Origin: 13-2-20CM-68-14 sp051955535
GTDB lineage: Bacteria > Actinomycetota > Thermoleophilia > Gaiellales > Gaiellaceae
Length of the DNA: 29,056 nucleotides
Assembly: GCA_051955535.1 (NCBI GenBank)
Contig: JBQCGP010000080.1
Coordinates: 1 to 29,056, forward strand
Direction of reading: 5' to 3'
Part shown: positions 7,241 to 15,685 of the stretch, one piece after another
Layout: each line of letters opens with the position of its first letter
Position numbering within the stretch: position 1 is the stretch's first letter
Made by a program: the position numbers and the translations under genes
The notes under the pieces: model-generated
What the model was told of the DNA's origin: nothing
Database searches by the model: none
What the model saw: only the letters and a program-made list of their open reading frames with translations

Positions 7241-10200
7241 CTAGCTCGCGGCGGCGAGCAGAGCCTCGCAGCGGCGCCGGTAAAGCGTCGCGCCCTCGGC
7301 CTCGAAGAACTGCTGCGCCTTCGCCAGCTCAGTGTCCGCCTCGGGTCGCCGGCCGGCGCCTGCGGCCTTCTCGGCTGCATGGAGGCGGGCGATCGCCTCG
7401 GCTCCTCTGGCCCCGATCCGCTCGTAGACATCAGCCGCGGCCGAGAAGTCCCGGTGGGCTATCGCCAGACCTGCCTCGAGCCAGGGCGTGACCGGGGTGC
7501 CCGCGGCACGCTGGAGATACTCGGCTTCGCGACCAAGATCCAGCATCAGCACCGGCAGATGCATGAACCACCACTCATCCAACTGAGGCCGGGGTTCGAG
7601 CGCGAAGTATTCGTCGAGGAGCTGTGCCGCCCCGTCCCGCTGTCCGGCGACATCCAGGACCCGCGCTCGATAGACCAGCGCAGGCTGAAGCTGCTGGGGA
7701 TCGTTGGTCTCGCGGGAAAGCCCGAGCGCCCGCTCCGACTCTGCAAGGGCACCGACCAGGTCTCCCTGGGAGAGCATCACGCCGGCAGCCGTCTGCCGAA
7801 TGGGAGCCACGAGGTAGTGATGTTTTCCTTCCATCGCCATTAGGAACGCGCGCGCCTTCTGGAGAGACTCCGCCCAGGCGCCCGACATTTCGAGCAGGAA
7901 GACCTCTTCGCCCTCGATCCATCTCAGCGACCCGGACTCGGGTGTGAGGCCGAAGCGCAGTTGCGCCTCGCGATCGCTTTCGAGGTAACGGGCGCCTTCG
8001 GCGATCCGGCCGAAGTGCCACAGCATGTTGGCGAGATTGTTGCTGCTCAGATGGATGATCGAGGGGTCGCTGAGCTTCATGCCGATCGCCACGCTGCGCT
8101 CGAGATCGCGCAGACCGCGCTCGTCCGACCGGACCGCCCGAATGCTGCCGACCACGCGCAGCGCATGAGCGGCCACGTCCTCGGCCCCGAGCTGCTCAGC
8201 TTCGGCGAGGGCTTCCCGGCCGAGCGCCAAACCCTCCTCATCGCGGCCCGAGATCCAGACCCGGCTCGCGAGCTGGGCCGTGACCTGAGCCTTCGTCCGT
8301 GACAGTGGCGCGTCGGCGACGAGCGCGAATGCCTCCTCGGCGAGTTGATTCGCCTGCTTGGTGTCGCCCTGCGCCCAAAGAGCGGTGCTCTCCAGGCTCA
8401 AGGCCTCCGCCGCCAGCTCGACGTTCCCCGACGCCAGTGCCTTCTCGTATGCGCGCCGATTGAGCCCGGAGAGACTCCCGAGACTCCACCGGGCCTTGAC
8501 GTATTCGAAGAGGACGGCCGCGTAACCCGGATCGTCTTCCGGAGCCAGCTTCAGCGCCTCCTCGAGATAGCTCGCGGCCGCCGCGGGGGAATGAAGCGCC
8601 CGCGCGCGCTCGCCCGCCTCGGCCAGAGCCCTCCATACCGCGTCGCGGAGGACGCCTTCGTCTCGACCCGTCGCCCTGAACAAATCCAGCGCCTCCAGGT
8701 AATGATGGGCGAGCATCTCGGCCCGGTCCTCTGAGCGGTCAGCGGCTAGCGACTCGATCCAGGCGGCGGCCTTCGTGTGCTTGTCCGCCCGATTGGAGCG
8801 CGGAATCTGGGCATAGGCGACGTCGCGTAGCAACAGATGCAGGAAGGCGTACTGCGTCTCGCCGGCGACCGCCGACCGCCGCTCGCGCCGGATGAACTGC
8901 TTCCGCTCGAGCCCATGGAGCTGGTCCTCGATGAGAAACCGCTCGCGCCCGGTCAGGGTCGCCAACGCTCCACTCCAGAAGACCTTGCCGAAGACAGCCG
9001 CGTTCTGAACGAGCTCCTTGTCAGCCGGATCGAGCGAGTCGAGCCGGGCGGCGATCGAGCCCTGCACGCTCTCCGGCAGGGGGAGGCCTTCCTGCGCTTC
9101 TAGTCGCCATCCCCCGGCGCCCTGGACGAGGTACCCCCGGTCCTGGAGCATGCGGACGTACTCTTCGGCGAAGAGCGGATTGCCCTCGGTCCGCTCGAGG
9201 ACTACGCCTTGCACCTCGGCGGGCAGCAAGGCCTGGTCGAGCAGCGCGGCGAGGAGTTGCGCTGTCTGGCTCTCTTCGAGGGGAGCCACGGTGATCGTCG
9301 ATGCATTGGGCTTGCCCCCACCCCAGCCGCTACGGCGCGCCAGGAGCTCGGGACGAGCGGTGCAGGCGATCAGGAGCGCGACGCCGCTGGCCCAGTCGGC
9401 GAGATGATCGACGAAGTCGAGCAGGCCCTCGTCTGCCCAATGCAGATCCTCGAAGACGAGGACGATCGGCCCTCTCTCGGCGACAGCTTCGAGAAAGCGA
9501 CGCCATGCCGCAAACGCCTCCGCTCGACGATCCGCCTCCTCGCCGACCTCGACATCGAGACCGACGAGCGGGCGCAGATGCCGCTCGATCCAGGCGGCCT
9601 CTTGAGCGTCCTCGAGCAAGCCGCCGACCGCCATCGTGAGCTTGGTCAGGGCCTCTTCGGTCGAGTCCGTCTCGAGGATGCCAAGCTGCGACTTGACGAT
9701 CTCGGCCAGCGCCCAGTAGCTCAATCCCTCGCCGTAGGGTAGTGAGCGGCCCTGGCGCCACGAGATCAGCTCGGGATCGCGATCGACAATCTGGAACAAC
9801 TCGACGATCAACCGACTCTTGCCGATCCCCGGCACGCCGACGAGCGTGATGAGCTGAGGGCTCAACTCCTTGCGAGCCCTGTTGAGCGCCTGCACGACGA
9901 CATCCAGTTCCCGTTCGCGGCCGACGAGCCGGGTGCGCGGCTGCAGGTCGACGTCCACTCCGAACCGCGCCCGGGCCTCAATCGCCTCCCAGGCGGGAAC
10001 GGGGCGTGCCTTGCCTTTCGCTTCGACCGGCTTGGCTTCGCGGTACTCGATCACCTGAGCCGTCGCTCGAAATGTGGCCTCGCCGGCGAGGATGCCGTTG
10101 ACCGGAGCCGCGGTCTGCAGCCGGGCCGCCGTGTTGATGACGTCGCCCGAGGCCATCCCCTCGCCCAGCTCGGGCCTCAATCCCAGTGCGACGAGTGCCT

Positions 10201-10618
10201 CGCCGGTGTTAACCGCGATGCGAACCTCGAGCTCGAGGGAGGGATCGTCATCGTTGAGCTCTCCGATCGCCTCTCGAATCGCGAGCGCGGCCCGTACTGC
10301 GCGCTCGGGATCGTCCTCGTGCGCAGCGGGCGCACCGAAAAGCGCGACGACGGCGTCGCCGATGAACTTCTCGACGGTGCCGCCGTGCCGCTCGAGCTCG
10401 TGTCTCAGCCGCGCGTAGTAGGGGGAAAGCAACGCGCTCACGTCCTCGGGGTCGAGCCTCTCGGCGCGCGAGGTGAAGCCCACGAGATCGGCGAAGAGGA
10501 CGGTGATCATCTTCCGCTCCTCCCTCGCCACAGCAGGCTCGGCGAGCGGTGCGCCGCACTGGCCGCAGAACTTGAACCCGTCCGGAGTCTCCCGGCCGCA
10601 GGCAGGACACGACTGCAT
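7241..10618 (-). CDS. Zinc-ribbon / class III cyclase / STAND ATPase / TPR regulator
   Basis: This 1125-residue multidomain protein opens with a zinc ribbon (C4, C7, C18, C21). A class III nucleotide cyclase domain covers about 35-215: metal aspartates D44 in FADLVGFT and D88 in FIGDAVVALFG, the purine-selecting lysine position K84, and the transition-state pair N162 and R166 in GDVINTAARLQ. All catalytic positions are therefore present, and it could make cAMP. A STAND/AAA-type ATPase follows from about 230 (RLVGRERELD; Walker A GVPGIGKS at 261-268; Walker B LVFEDLHWAD). Beyond about residue 620 the protein is a long helical array of TPR-like repeats. No membrane segment is seen. It is the first gene of the operon containing the SDR, debranching and GT4 genes, with a good promoter right before its ATG. 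The ligand sensed by the ATPase/TPR part is unknown. Confidence 0.9.
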   Translation of the reverse strand: MQSCPACGRETPDGFKFCGQCGAPLAEPAVAREERKMITVLFADLVGFTSRAERLDPEDVSALLSPYYARLRHELERHGGTVEKFIGDAVVALFGAPAAHEDDPERAVRAALAIREAIGELNDDDPSLELEVRIAVNTGEALVALGLRPELGEGMASGDVINTAARLQTAAPVNGILAGEATFRATAQVIEYREAKPVEAKGKARPVPAWEAIEARARFGVDVDLQPRTRLVGRERELDVVVQALNRARKELSPQLITLVGVPGIGKSRLIVELFQIVDRDPELISWRQGRSLPYGEGLSYWALAEIVKSQLGILETDSTEEALTKLTMAVGGLLEDAQEAAWIERHLRPLVGLDVEVGEEADRRAEAFAAWRRFLEAVAERGPIVLVFEDLHWADEGLLDFVDHLADWASGVALLIACTARPELLARRSGWGGGKPNASTITVAPLEESQTAQLLAALLDQALLPAEVQGVVLERTEGNPLFAEEYVRMLQDRGYLVQGAGGWRLEAQEGLPLPESVQGSIAARLDSLDPADKELVQNAAVFGKVFWSGALATLTGRERFLIEDQLHGLERKQFIRRERRSAVAGETQYAFLHLLLRDVAYAQIPRSNRADKHTKAAAWIESLAADRSEDRAEMLAHHYLEALDLFRATGRDEGVLRDAVWRALAEAGERARALHSPAAAASYLEEALKLAPEDDPGYAAVLFEYVKARWSLGSLSGLNRRAYEKALASGNVELAAEALSLESTALWAQGDTKQANQLAEEAFALVADAPLSRTKAQVTAQLASRVWISGRDEEGLALGREALAEAEQLGAEDVAAHALRVVGSIRAVRSDERGLRDLERSVAIGMKLSDPSIIHLSSNNLANMLWHFGRIAEGARYLESDREAQLRFGLTPESGSLRWIEGEEVFLLEMSGAWAESLQKARAFLMAMEGKHHYLVAPIRQTAAGVMLSQGDLVGALAESERALGLSRETNDPQQLQPALVYRARVLDVAGQRDGAAQLLDEYFALEPRPQLDEWWFMHLPVLMLDLGREAEYLQRAAGTPVTPWLEAGLAIAHRDFSAAADVYERIGARGAEAIARLHAAEKAAGAGRRPEADTELAKAQQFFEAEGATLYRRRCEALLAAAS

Positions 10619-10624
10619 GGGTTG

Positions 10625-10653
10625 AGTCTAGGAGGGTCTTACCGAGGCGCCAA
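10625..10653 (-). promoter_or_regulatory. Promoter of the cyclase/SDR/debranching/GT4 operon
   Basis: On the reverse strand a -35 TTGGCG (10653-10648) is followed after exactly 17 bases by a -10 TAGACT (10630-10625). Six more bases lead directly to the ATG at 10618. There is no Shine-Dalgarno sequence, so the mRNA should be leaderless. The -35 box lies inside the CDF-like relic at 10639-10698. Confidence 0.6.
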
Positions 10654-10698
10654 CGGCAGTCCGCTTCGCAGCGGCGCAAGGGCGTGCTCAACTTGGAA
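10639..10698 (-). pseudogene. Relic of the 3' end of a CDF metal-transporter gene
   Basis: Read on the reverse strand, this stretch gives FQVEHALAPLRSGLPLAPR followed by TAA. The intact CDF protein encoded at 17410-18309 ends LQVEHARTPLRSELPLARG and a stop at the same distance. Thirteen of 19 residues are identical, and at the DNA level GAGCACGC and CGCCGCTGCGAAG are shared unchanged. The frame is closed by a TGA only about seven codons further upstream, so no functional protein is left. It is either a decayed duplicate of the CDF gene tail or part of a dispersed repeat that also forms the end of the CDF gene. Confidence 0.5.
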
Positions 10699-10703
10699 GG
10701 GAC

Positions 10704-10736
10704 GCAGGCGCGGCCTCTCTGCTCAGCCGCGCCTGC
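10704..10736. terminator. Strong GC hairpin downstream of the MmpL-like gene
   Basis: Positions 10704-10714 and 10726-10736 are perfect 11-base complementary arms (GCAGGCGCGGC / GCCGCGCCTGC) around an 11-base loop. It begins 18 bases past the MmpL stop on the reverse strand. No T-run follows on that strand, so it may be a U-less terminator or mRNA-stabilising hairpin; its role is inferred from position. Confidence 0.55.
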
Positions 10737-10753
10737 TTGCGAATCGATCTTTG

Positions 10754-13066
10754 TCACGAAGCGGGCAACGCCGGTGCCTCGACTCGCTCGGGCCGACCGT
10801 CCGGCGTCGGATCGGTCTCGAGCCGCGGCAGCCATTCGAGCCAGCTCGGCAGGTACCAGTTCCAGTCGCCGAGCAGCTTCATCGAAGCCGGCAGGAGGAC
10901 GGCGCGCACGATCGTCGCGTCGATCAACACGGCCGCGGCTAGGCCGATTCCCATCTCCTTCATGTCGAGAATCGGCATCAACGCGAACACGAAGAAGACG
11001 CCGACCATCACGATCGCCGCGCTCGTGACGACTCCGGCCGTCGTCGTGATCCCGTGCTCAACCGCTTCTTCCGTCGACGCCCCACGGCCGTACGCCTCGC
11101 GCACTCGGCTGAGGATGAACACGTGATAGTCCATCGACAGCCCGAACAGGATCACGAACAGGAAGATCGGCAGCCAGAAGGCGATTCCGCCGTTCGAGTT
11201 GAAGTCGAACAGGCTCTCGCCCCACCCGTACTGGAACGTCAGGACCAGGACGCCGTACGCGGCCCCCACCGAGAGCAGGTTGAGGACGATCGCCTTCAAC
11301 GCGATCACGATCGACCGGAACGCGACGAGCAGGAGCAAGAAGGCGAAGATCAGCACGAAGCCGAACACGATCGGCGCCTTGCTCTTCAGCAGCGAGTTCT
11401 GGTCGACCGACTGCGCCGTGATCCCGGTGACCGCCCACGTGGCGTCGTCGGGCAGCGTCCCCAGGGTCTGTGGGAGAAGCTCGCTCCGCAGCGTGTCGAG
11501 GGCGGCATTGCTCTTGGAGTCGACACCCTTGCCGACCAGGGGGATCGTGACGCGTGCGACGTCGTGCGAGGCATTGGTCTCGACCTCGATGGGCTGCCGC
11601 GCTTGTCCGCTCGCGAGCGCTTTCCGCTTCAGTTCGCGAAGCGCCTGCTGGGTCGCAGGTGCGTCGGTGTCGGCCTTCACGGCCACGATCGCCGGCGAGA
11701 CGTCGCCGTTCGAGAATGCATCCTGCACGCGGTTGATCGTGCCGACCGTCGGTGCGTTCTTCGGCAGCGCGTCGAAGCCGCTCTGCGCGGTGTGCATCCG
11801 GAACGCGGGCAGCGCGAGCAACAACAGTGCGCCGCCGGCGAGGACGACGGCGACGGCCGGATGTCTGAGCGTCGGCCTGAGGACCGCCTTCCAGAGGCGG
11901 CTTCCGCCGGCGTCGTTCCGGAAGCGGTGCGCAAACGGGATCCGGCCCTTGTCGACCCGCGGACCTAGCTTGGCAAGGATCGCCGGCAGCACCGTGAGCG
12001 ACCCGAGCATCGCGACTGCGACGACGATCATCGTCGCGATCGCGAACGAGAGGTATGTCTTGTCGCCGGCGAGGAACATCCCGGCCATCGCGATCATCAC
12101 CGTGAAGCCGGAGATCAAGACCGAACGGCCCGAGGTCGACGCCGCCACGGTGAGCGCCGCCGACGAATCGCGGCCCGCCGCTCGCTCCTCGCGCCAGCGC
12201 TTGATGTAGAAGAGCGAGTAGTCGACCCCGACAGCAAGCCCGATCAGCAGGATGACGGCGTTGACGTTGCTGTCGGCAGGAACGGCGTGGCTCGTCAGCG
12301 CCACGAGGCCGATCGTTCCGACGACGCCCGTCAGCGCGAGCAGGATCGGAATGCCGACTGCGACCAGCGTCCCAAGCACGAGGAGGAGCACACCGATCGT
12401 GATCGGGATGGATCGCTCTCCGGCGAGCGCCAGCTGATCGTTGAACAGCTTCTCGAGCGCCTTATCGGAGCTGACTCCGGCATGGCCGACGTAGAAGTCC
12501 GGATGGCGCGTCGCAACCCTCTCCGTCGTCGCCGAGAGCGCGTCGATCTTCTTCTGCGCCTCGTCGGCGTCGCCCTTCATGTCCCACTTGACCATCGCCG
12601 CCAGACGGTCGTCGCTGATCAGGTCGCGATGACCCGGGTCGTAGGGTGACGTCAGGCCCTTGATCGCCGTGCTCGTCTTCACCGAGCGGACCACGTCGTT
12701 CACCGTCGCCCGGAAGGCAGGATCGTCGACCGTGCGGCTCGTGCTTTGAATCAGCACGAACTCCGTCTGCGGGGCTCGCTCGGGAAACGCTTTCTTCAGG
12801 ATCTGGTCGGCCTTGTGCGACTGGCCGGATCCTGCGTCGTACTGGTCGAGCTGCTTGAACCCGACCATGGTGTTCCCGACGTAGAAGCAGACCACGACGA
12901 CGGCAAGCCACCCAAAGACAGCCGTCTTCCAGTGGCGGGCGCTCCAGGCGCCCATGCGTCCCGCGATGTTCATCGCCCGCTGCATCTGCTTCGAGCAGAG
13001 GTCGCTCGCCGTTCGGCGACGCTCAGGCTCCGGCTCACGCCCGCCCTGGATCACCCGGCTCTTCAT
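10754..13066 (-). CDS. MmpL/RND-family membrane exporter
   Basis: This 770-residue protein has two repeated halves, each with a helix, a large extracytoplasmic domain and a bundle of about five helices. The proton-relay Asp-Tyr pairs of MmpL proteins are visible in both halves: GLAVGVDYSLFYIKRWREE and LFGLSMDYHVFILSRVREA. Such proteins export lipids, siderophores, pigments or drugs across the cytoplasmic membrane using the proton gradient. The ATG at 13066 is supported by a Shine-Dalgarno sequence (AAGGGAG, 13078-13072) five bases before it. The first roughly 30 residues are polar and could be an extension; a second ATG is at codon 32. It lies 97 bases downstream of the response-regulator gene on the same strand, so that regulator is a likely controller. 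The substrate is unknown. Confidence 0.92.
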   Translation of the reverse strand: MKSRVIQGGREPEPERRRTASDLCSKQMQRAMNIAGRMGAWSARHWKTAVFGWLAVVVVCFYVGNTMVGFKQLDQYDAGSGQSHKADQILKKAFPERAPQTEFVLIQSTSRTVDDPAFRATVNDVVRSVKTSTAIKGLTSPYDPGHRDLISDDRLAAMVKWDMKGDADEAQKKIDALSATTERVATRHPDFYVGHAGVSSDKALEKLFNDQLALAGERSIPITIGVLLLVLGTLVAVGIPILLALTGVVGTIGLVALTSHAVPADSNVNAVILLIGLAVGVDYSLFYIKRWREERAAGRDSSAALTVAASTSGRSVLISGFTVMIAMAGMFLAGDKTYLSFAIATMIVVAVAMLGSLTVLPAILAKLGPRVDKGRIPFAHRFRNDAGGSRLWKAVLRPTLRHPAVAVVLAGGALLLLALPAFRMHTAQSGFDALPKNAPTVGTINRVQDAFSNGDVSPAIVAVKADTDAPATQQALRELKRKALASGQARQPIEVETNASHDVARVTIPLVGKGVDSKSNAALDTLRSELLPQTLGTLPDDATWAVTGITAQSVDQNSLLKSKAPIVFGFVLIFAFLLLLVAFRSIVIALKAIVLNLLSVGAAYGVLVLTFQYGWGESLFDFNSNGGIAFWLPIFLFVILFGLSMDYHVFILSRVREAYGRGASTEEAVEHGITTTAGVVTSAAIVMVGVFFVFALMPILDMKEMGIGLAAAVLIDATIVRAVLLPASMKLLGDWNWYLPSWLEWLPRLETDPTPDGRPERVEAPALPAS

Positions 13067-13163
13067 CTCGGCTCCCTTCGTCGCTGTTGCGACGACGGTC
13101 GCAGGCGTCGTCGAGCGGCAAAAGCCGGGCGACCGGTGGTTCGAGGGGCGGTTTTCTGGTGTC

Positions 13164-13808
13164 TTACGAGCGGAGGAACGTCAAGACGGCGAGCACTCGC
13201 CGCGACTCGCTGCCTGTCGACGGCAGCCCGAGCTTCGTGAAGATGCTCGAGACGTACTTCTCCACGGCTCGAACGGTGATCACGAGCTCGTCGGCGATTC
13301 CTTGGTTGGAGCTACCCCCCGCCATCAGCTCGAGCACCTCACGCTCGCGCGGCGTCAGCTCCGCGAGCGGATCGTCCGGCCGTTCTCTCGACAACAGCGT
13401 GGAGACGATGATCGGGTCGAGCGCCGAGCCGCCGTCGGCGACCCGGCGCAGCGCGGCGACGAACTCGTCGACGTCGCTGATCCGATCCTTGAGGAGATAG
13501 CCGACCCCTTCCGCCGAGTCGGCCAGCAGCTGAAGCGCAAGGCCGAGCTCGACGTACTGCGACAGAACGAGGACGGCCACGTTCGGATGCTTCTCGCGGA
13601 TCTCGAGGGCGGCACGCATCCCCTCGTCGTTGTGCGTCGGCGGCAGGCGGATGTCGACGATCGCGACGTCGGGCGAGTAGCTTCGAACCTTCAACAGGAG
13701 GTCGTCCGCGTCGCCGCTCTGGGCGACCACATCGATGCCAGCATCATCGAGGAGCCGCGCCAGGCCCTCGCGCAAAAGAACGCTGTCCTCGGCGATCGCT
13801 ACGCGCAC
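13164..13808 (-). CDS. NarL/LuxR-type response regulator
   Basis: This 214-residue protein has the standard two-domain layout. In the receiver domain (1-120), E7 and D8 form the acidic pocket, D52 in IVDIRLPP is the phosphorylation site, and the conserved lysine is in YLLKDRI. The C-terminal LuxR-type helix-turn-helix (about 148-205) reads LTPREREVLELMAGGSSNQGIADEL followed by VEKYVSSIFTKLGL. The start is the GTG at 13808, which overlaps the last codons of the kinase gene by 10 bases, so the pair is co-translated. Phosphorylated by that kinase, it should act as a transcription factor. Likely targets are its own operon (palindrome at 15611-15624) and the MmpL gene that follows. Both targets are inference from position. 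Confidence 0.93.
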   Translation of the reverse strand: MRVAIAEDSVLLREGLARLLDDAGIDVVAQSGDADDLLLKVRSYSPDVAIVDIRLPPTHNDEGMRAALEIREKHPNVAVLVLSQYVELGLALQLLADSAEGVGYLLKDRISDVDEFVAALRRVADGGSALDPIIVSTLLSRERPDDPLAELTPREREVLELMAGGSSNQGIADELVITVRAVEKYVSSIFTKLGLPSTGSESRRVLAVLTFLRS

Positions 13809-15556
13809 GGGATCTCCGCTTGGACGCGCGTGCCGCCTCCCTGGGGCGTCCAGACCCGCACGCGGCCGCCGAGCGCCTCGACGCGGTCGGCGAGACCGCG
13901 CAGACCCGAACCGCGCTCGGTGTCTGCGCCCCCGACGCCGTCGTCGACGACCTCGACGAGAAGGCCCGTCGGCGTTCGCGCGAGCGACACGTCGGCGACA
14001 CTCGCCTGTGCGTGCTTGGCGACGTTCGCCAGACTTTCGGACACGACGTAGTACGCGGACACCTCGACCGCCTCGGGAAGCCGCCCGACGTCGACGCGCA
14101 GCCGAACCGGGAGCGGAGCCCGAGCTGCCAGCGACTCGATCGCGACGGCGAGGCCGTGCCCGGTGAGAACAGCCGGATGAATTCCTCTCGCAACGTCGCG
14201 CAGCTCATCGAGTGACTGTGCGATCTCCTGCCGCGCAGCCTTCAGCTCTGCCCTCACGCCTGGATCGGCGGGGACCCTCTTCTCGAGCAGGCTCAGTTGG
14301 AGCGAGAGCGCGATCAGCCGCTGCTGGGCTCCGTCGTGCAGGTTGCGCTCGAGCCGCTGGCGCTCCTTCTGGCCTGCCTCGATCACTCTCGCTCGCGATC
14401 CCCGCAACTCCTCCAACCTGGCGCGGAGCTCGGCCTGGAGACGCGCGTTCTCCAGCGAGATCCCCGCCGCGGCTCCGACTGCATCAAGGAGCTCGGGCTC
14501 GTCGTCGAGCGCCCGGTCGTGAATGAGGGCGGCGACGTGTTCGCCGTTTCGGTCGATCAGCGTCGCGGTCCGTTCTTCGTCGTCCGGGAGCTGTACGGCT
14601 CTACCGTCCACGTTGACGTACGTCTCGAAGTCCGGCAGCCAGTACGCGAGCTCTAGCGAGGGATCCCGTACCGCCTGGGCGAGTGCAGTCCGGACGTCAT
14701 GCGGCGCGGGATCGCTTCGCAGCTCCAGCACGAGGTCGCCGACTGCCGAGCGGGCGAGACGTGCGTCGAGCAGGCCGATCAGGAATGCGAAGGGCGCGAG
14801 CCCGAAGACGAACAGCGTCGCGTGTCTGACCTCGATGAACCCGGGCCAGCGGTACGCGCCGAACACGAAGAGGACCGCGGCCATCACCAGTCCGAGGGCG
14901 AACGAGTCGATGAGGAGAGCGATCGATCGGCGTCGGGGTCGGCCGAACCGACGGCGTCGAGCCGCCAGCACACCGACACCGGCGATGAGGATGGCGCTGA
15001 GCGAGAGCAATTGGACACGCTCGATTTGCGCCACGATTTTCGCCTGGGCCGTGACCTCGAGCAGGTTCTTTGGCTCGACGCCCCCGAGCATCATCTTCAC
15101 GAGCTGTAGTCCGACCGAAGAGACGTACGCGGCCGAGACGAGCACGCGCTCGAACGTCGAACGCAGTCGCCCGTCCGGGAAGGCGAGAAAGACGTGGAGG
15201 AAGATGGCCGCCGGCACGATGTCGAACGCCGCGCCGAGCGTGTACTCGCCGGCGCGCCCCGAGAACTGCCAGCCGGAGAATGCGCTTGCGAAGCCGCCCG
15301 CGACCATCAGAAGGCCGAGCCGGCTCTCGGGCCGTTGCCACCAGGCGACGAGGCCGGCGACGATGTACGGAACGCTCAGCCACTCGAGCAGGAAGACCTG
15401 GACGCGGTCCGGATGCTGCACCTCGACCGCGAACGCGAACGAGGCCACGGCCGCGGCAAGCCCGAGCGCCGCGAGCATCGGCACGCCCGGGCGAAGGCGC
15501 CGAGGCTCGGTCGGTGCAAGCCCGCCGGCCAAAGCCGGTGTCGCCATGCCTACCAA
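13799..15556 (-). CDS. Membrane-bound NarL-family sensor histidine kinase
   Basis: A TTG at 15556 is chosen because GAGAGGAG (15569-15562) lies five bases before it. An ATG three codons later (15547) is the alternative but sits 14 bases from that site. The TTG start gives 585 residues. Residues about 25-265 hold roughly seven hydrophobic helices, the sensor part. About 283-373 look like a GAF-type domain ending in SLENARLQAEL. A coiled segment leads to the HisKA_3 motif QRLERNLHDGAQQRL, with the phospho-acceptor histidine at about 407. The HATPase domain closes the protein, with SLANVAKHAQA as the N box and VVDDGVGGAD and GSGLRGLADR as the G boxes. It phosphorylates the response regulator encoded directly downstream with a 10-base overlap. 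The signal is unknown, but the membrane sensor and the MmpL neighbour suggest envelope stress or a membrane-active compound. Confidence 0.92.
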   Translation of the reverse strand: MVGMATPALAGGLAPTEPRRLRPGVPMLAALGLAAAVASFAFAVEVQHPDRVQVFLLEWLSVPYIVAGLVAWWQRPESRLGLLMVAGGFASAFSGWQFSGRAGEYTLGAAFDIVPAAIFLHVFLAFPDGRLRSTFERVLVSAAYVSSVGLQLVKMMLGGVEPKNLLEVTAQAKIVAQIERVQLLSLSAILIAGVGVLAARRRRFGRPRRRSIALLIDSFALGLVMAAVLFVFGAYRWPGFIEVRHATLFVFGLAPFAFLIGLLDARLARSAVGDLVLELRSDPAPHDVRTALAQAVRDPSLELAYWLPDFETYVNVDGRAVQLPDDEERTATLIDRNGEHVAALIHDRALDDEPELLDAVGAAAGISLENARLQAELRARLEELRGSRARVIEAGQKERQRLERNLHDGAQQRLIALSLQLSLLEKRVPADPGVRAELKAARQEIAQSLDELRDVARGIHPAVLTGHGLAVAIESLAARAPLPVRLRVDVGRLPEAVEVSAYYVVSESLANVAKHAQASVADVSLARTPTGLLVEVVDDGVGGADTERGSGLRGLADRVEALGGRVRVWTPQGGGTRVQAEIPCA

Positions 15557-15610
15557 AAACGCTCCTCTCGAGGGCGACCCTAGCGCCGTCGCGGCGCGAA
15601 AGCGAGCAAC

Positions 15611-15624
15611 CGGGTAGTTACCCG
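15611..15624. promoter_or_regulatory. Palindromic operator candidate CGGGTA-GT-TACCCG
   Basis: Six-base perfect arms surround a 2-base centre, in the 129-base gap between the kinase start and the divergent hydrolase start. It lies 55 bases upstream of the kinase TTG and 62 bases before the hydrolase ATG. Palindromes of this size suit a NarL/LuxR-type dimer, so the response regulator encoded by this operon is the obvious candidate ligand (inference). Confidence 0.45.
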
Positions 15625-15685
15625 AACCCCCGTCTACGTGTCCGCCCCGTTGAGGCGCTGACCTCGCCGTGCGACGGTCCCGGCG

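Noticed and set aside
7228..7431. N-terminal extension of the SDR frame
   Set aside because: It overlaps the end of the cyclase/ATPase gene, is proline/arginine-rich, and would put about 68 residues before the cofactor strand that starts classical SDRs.
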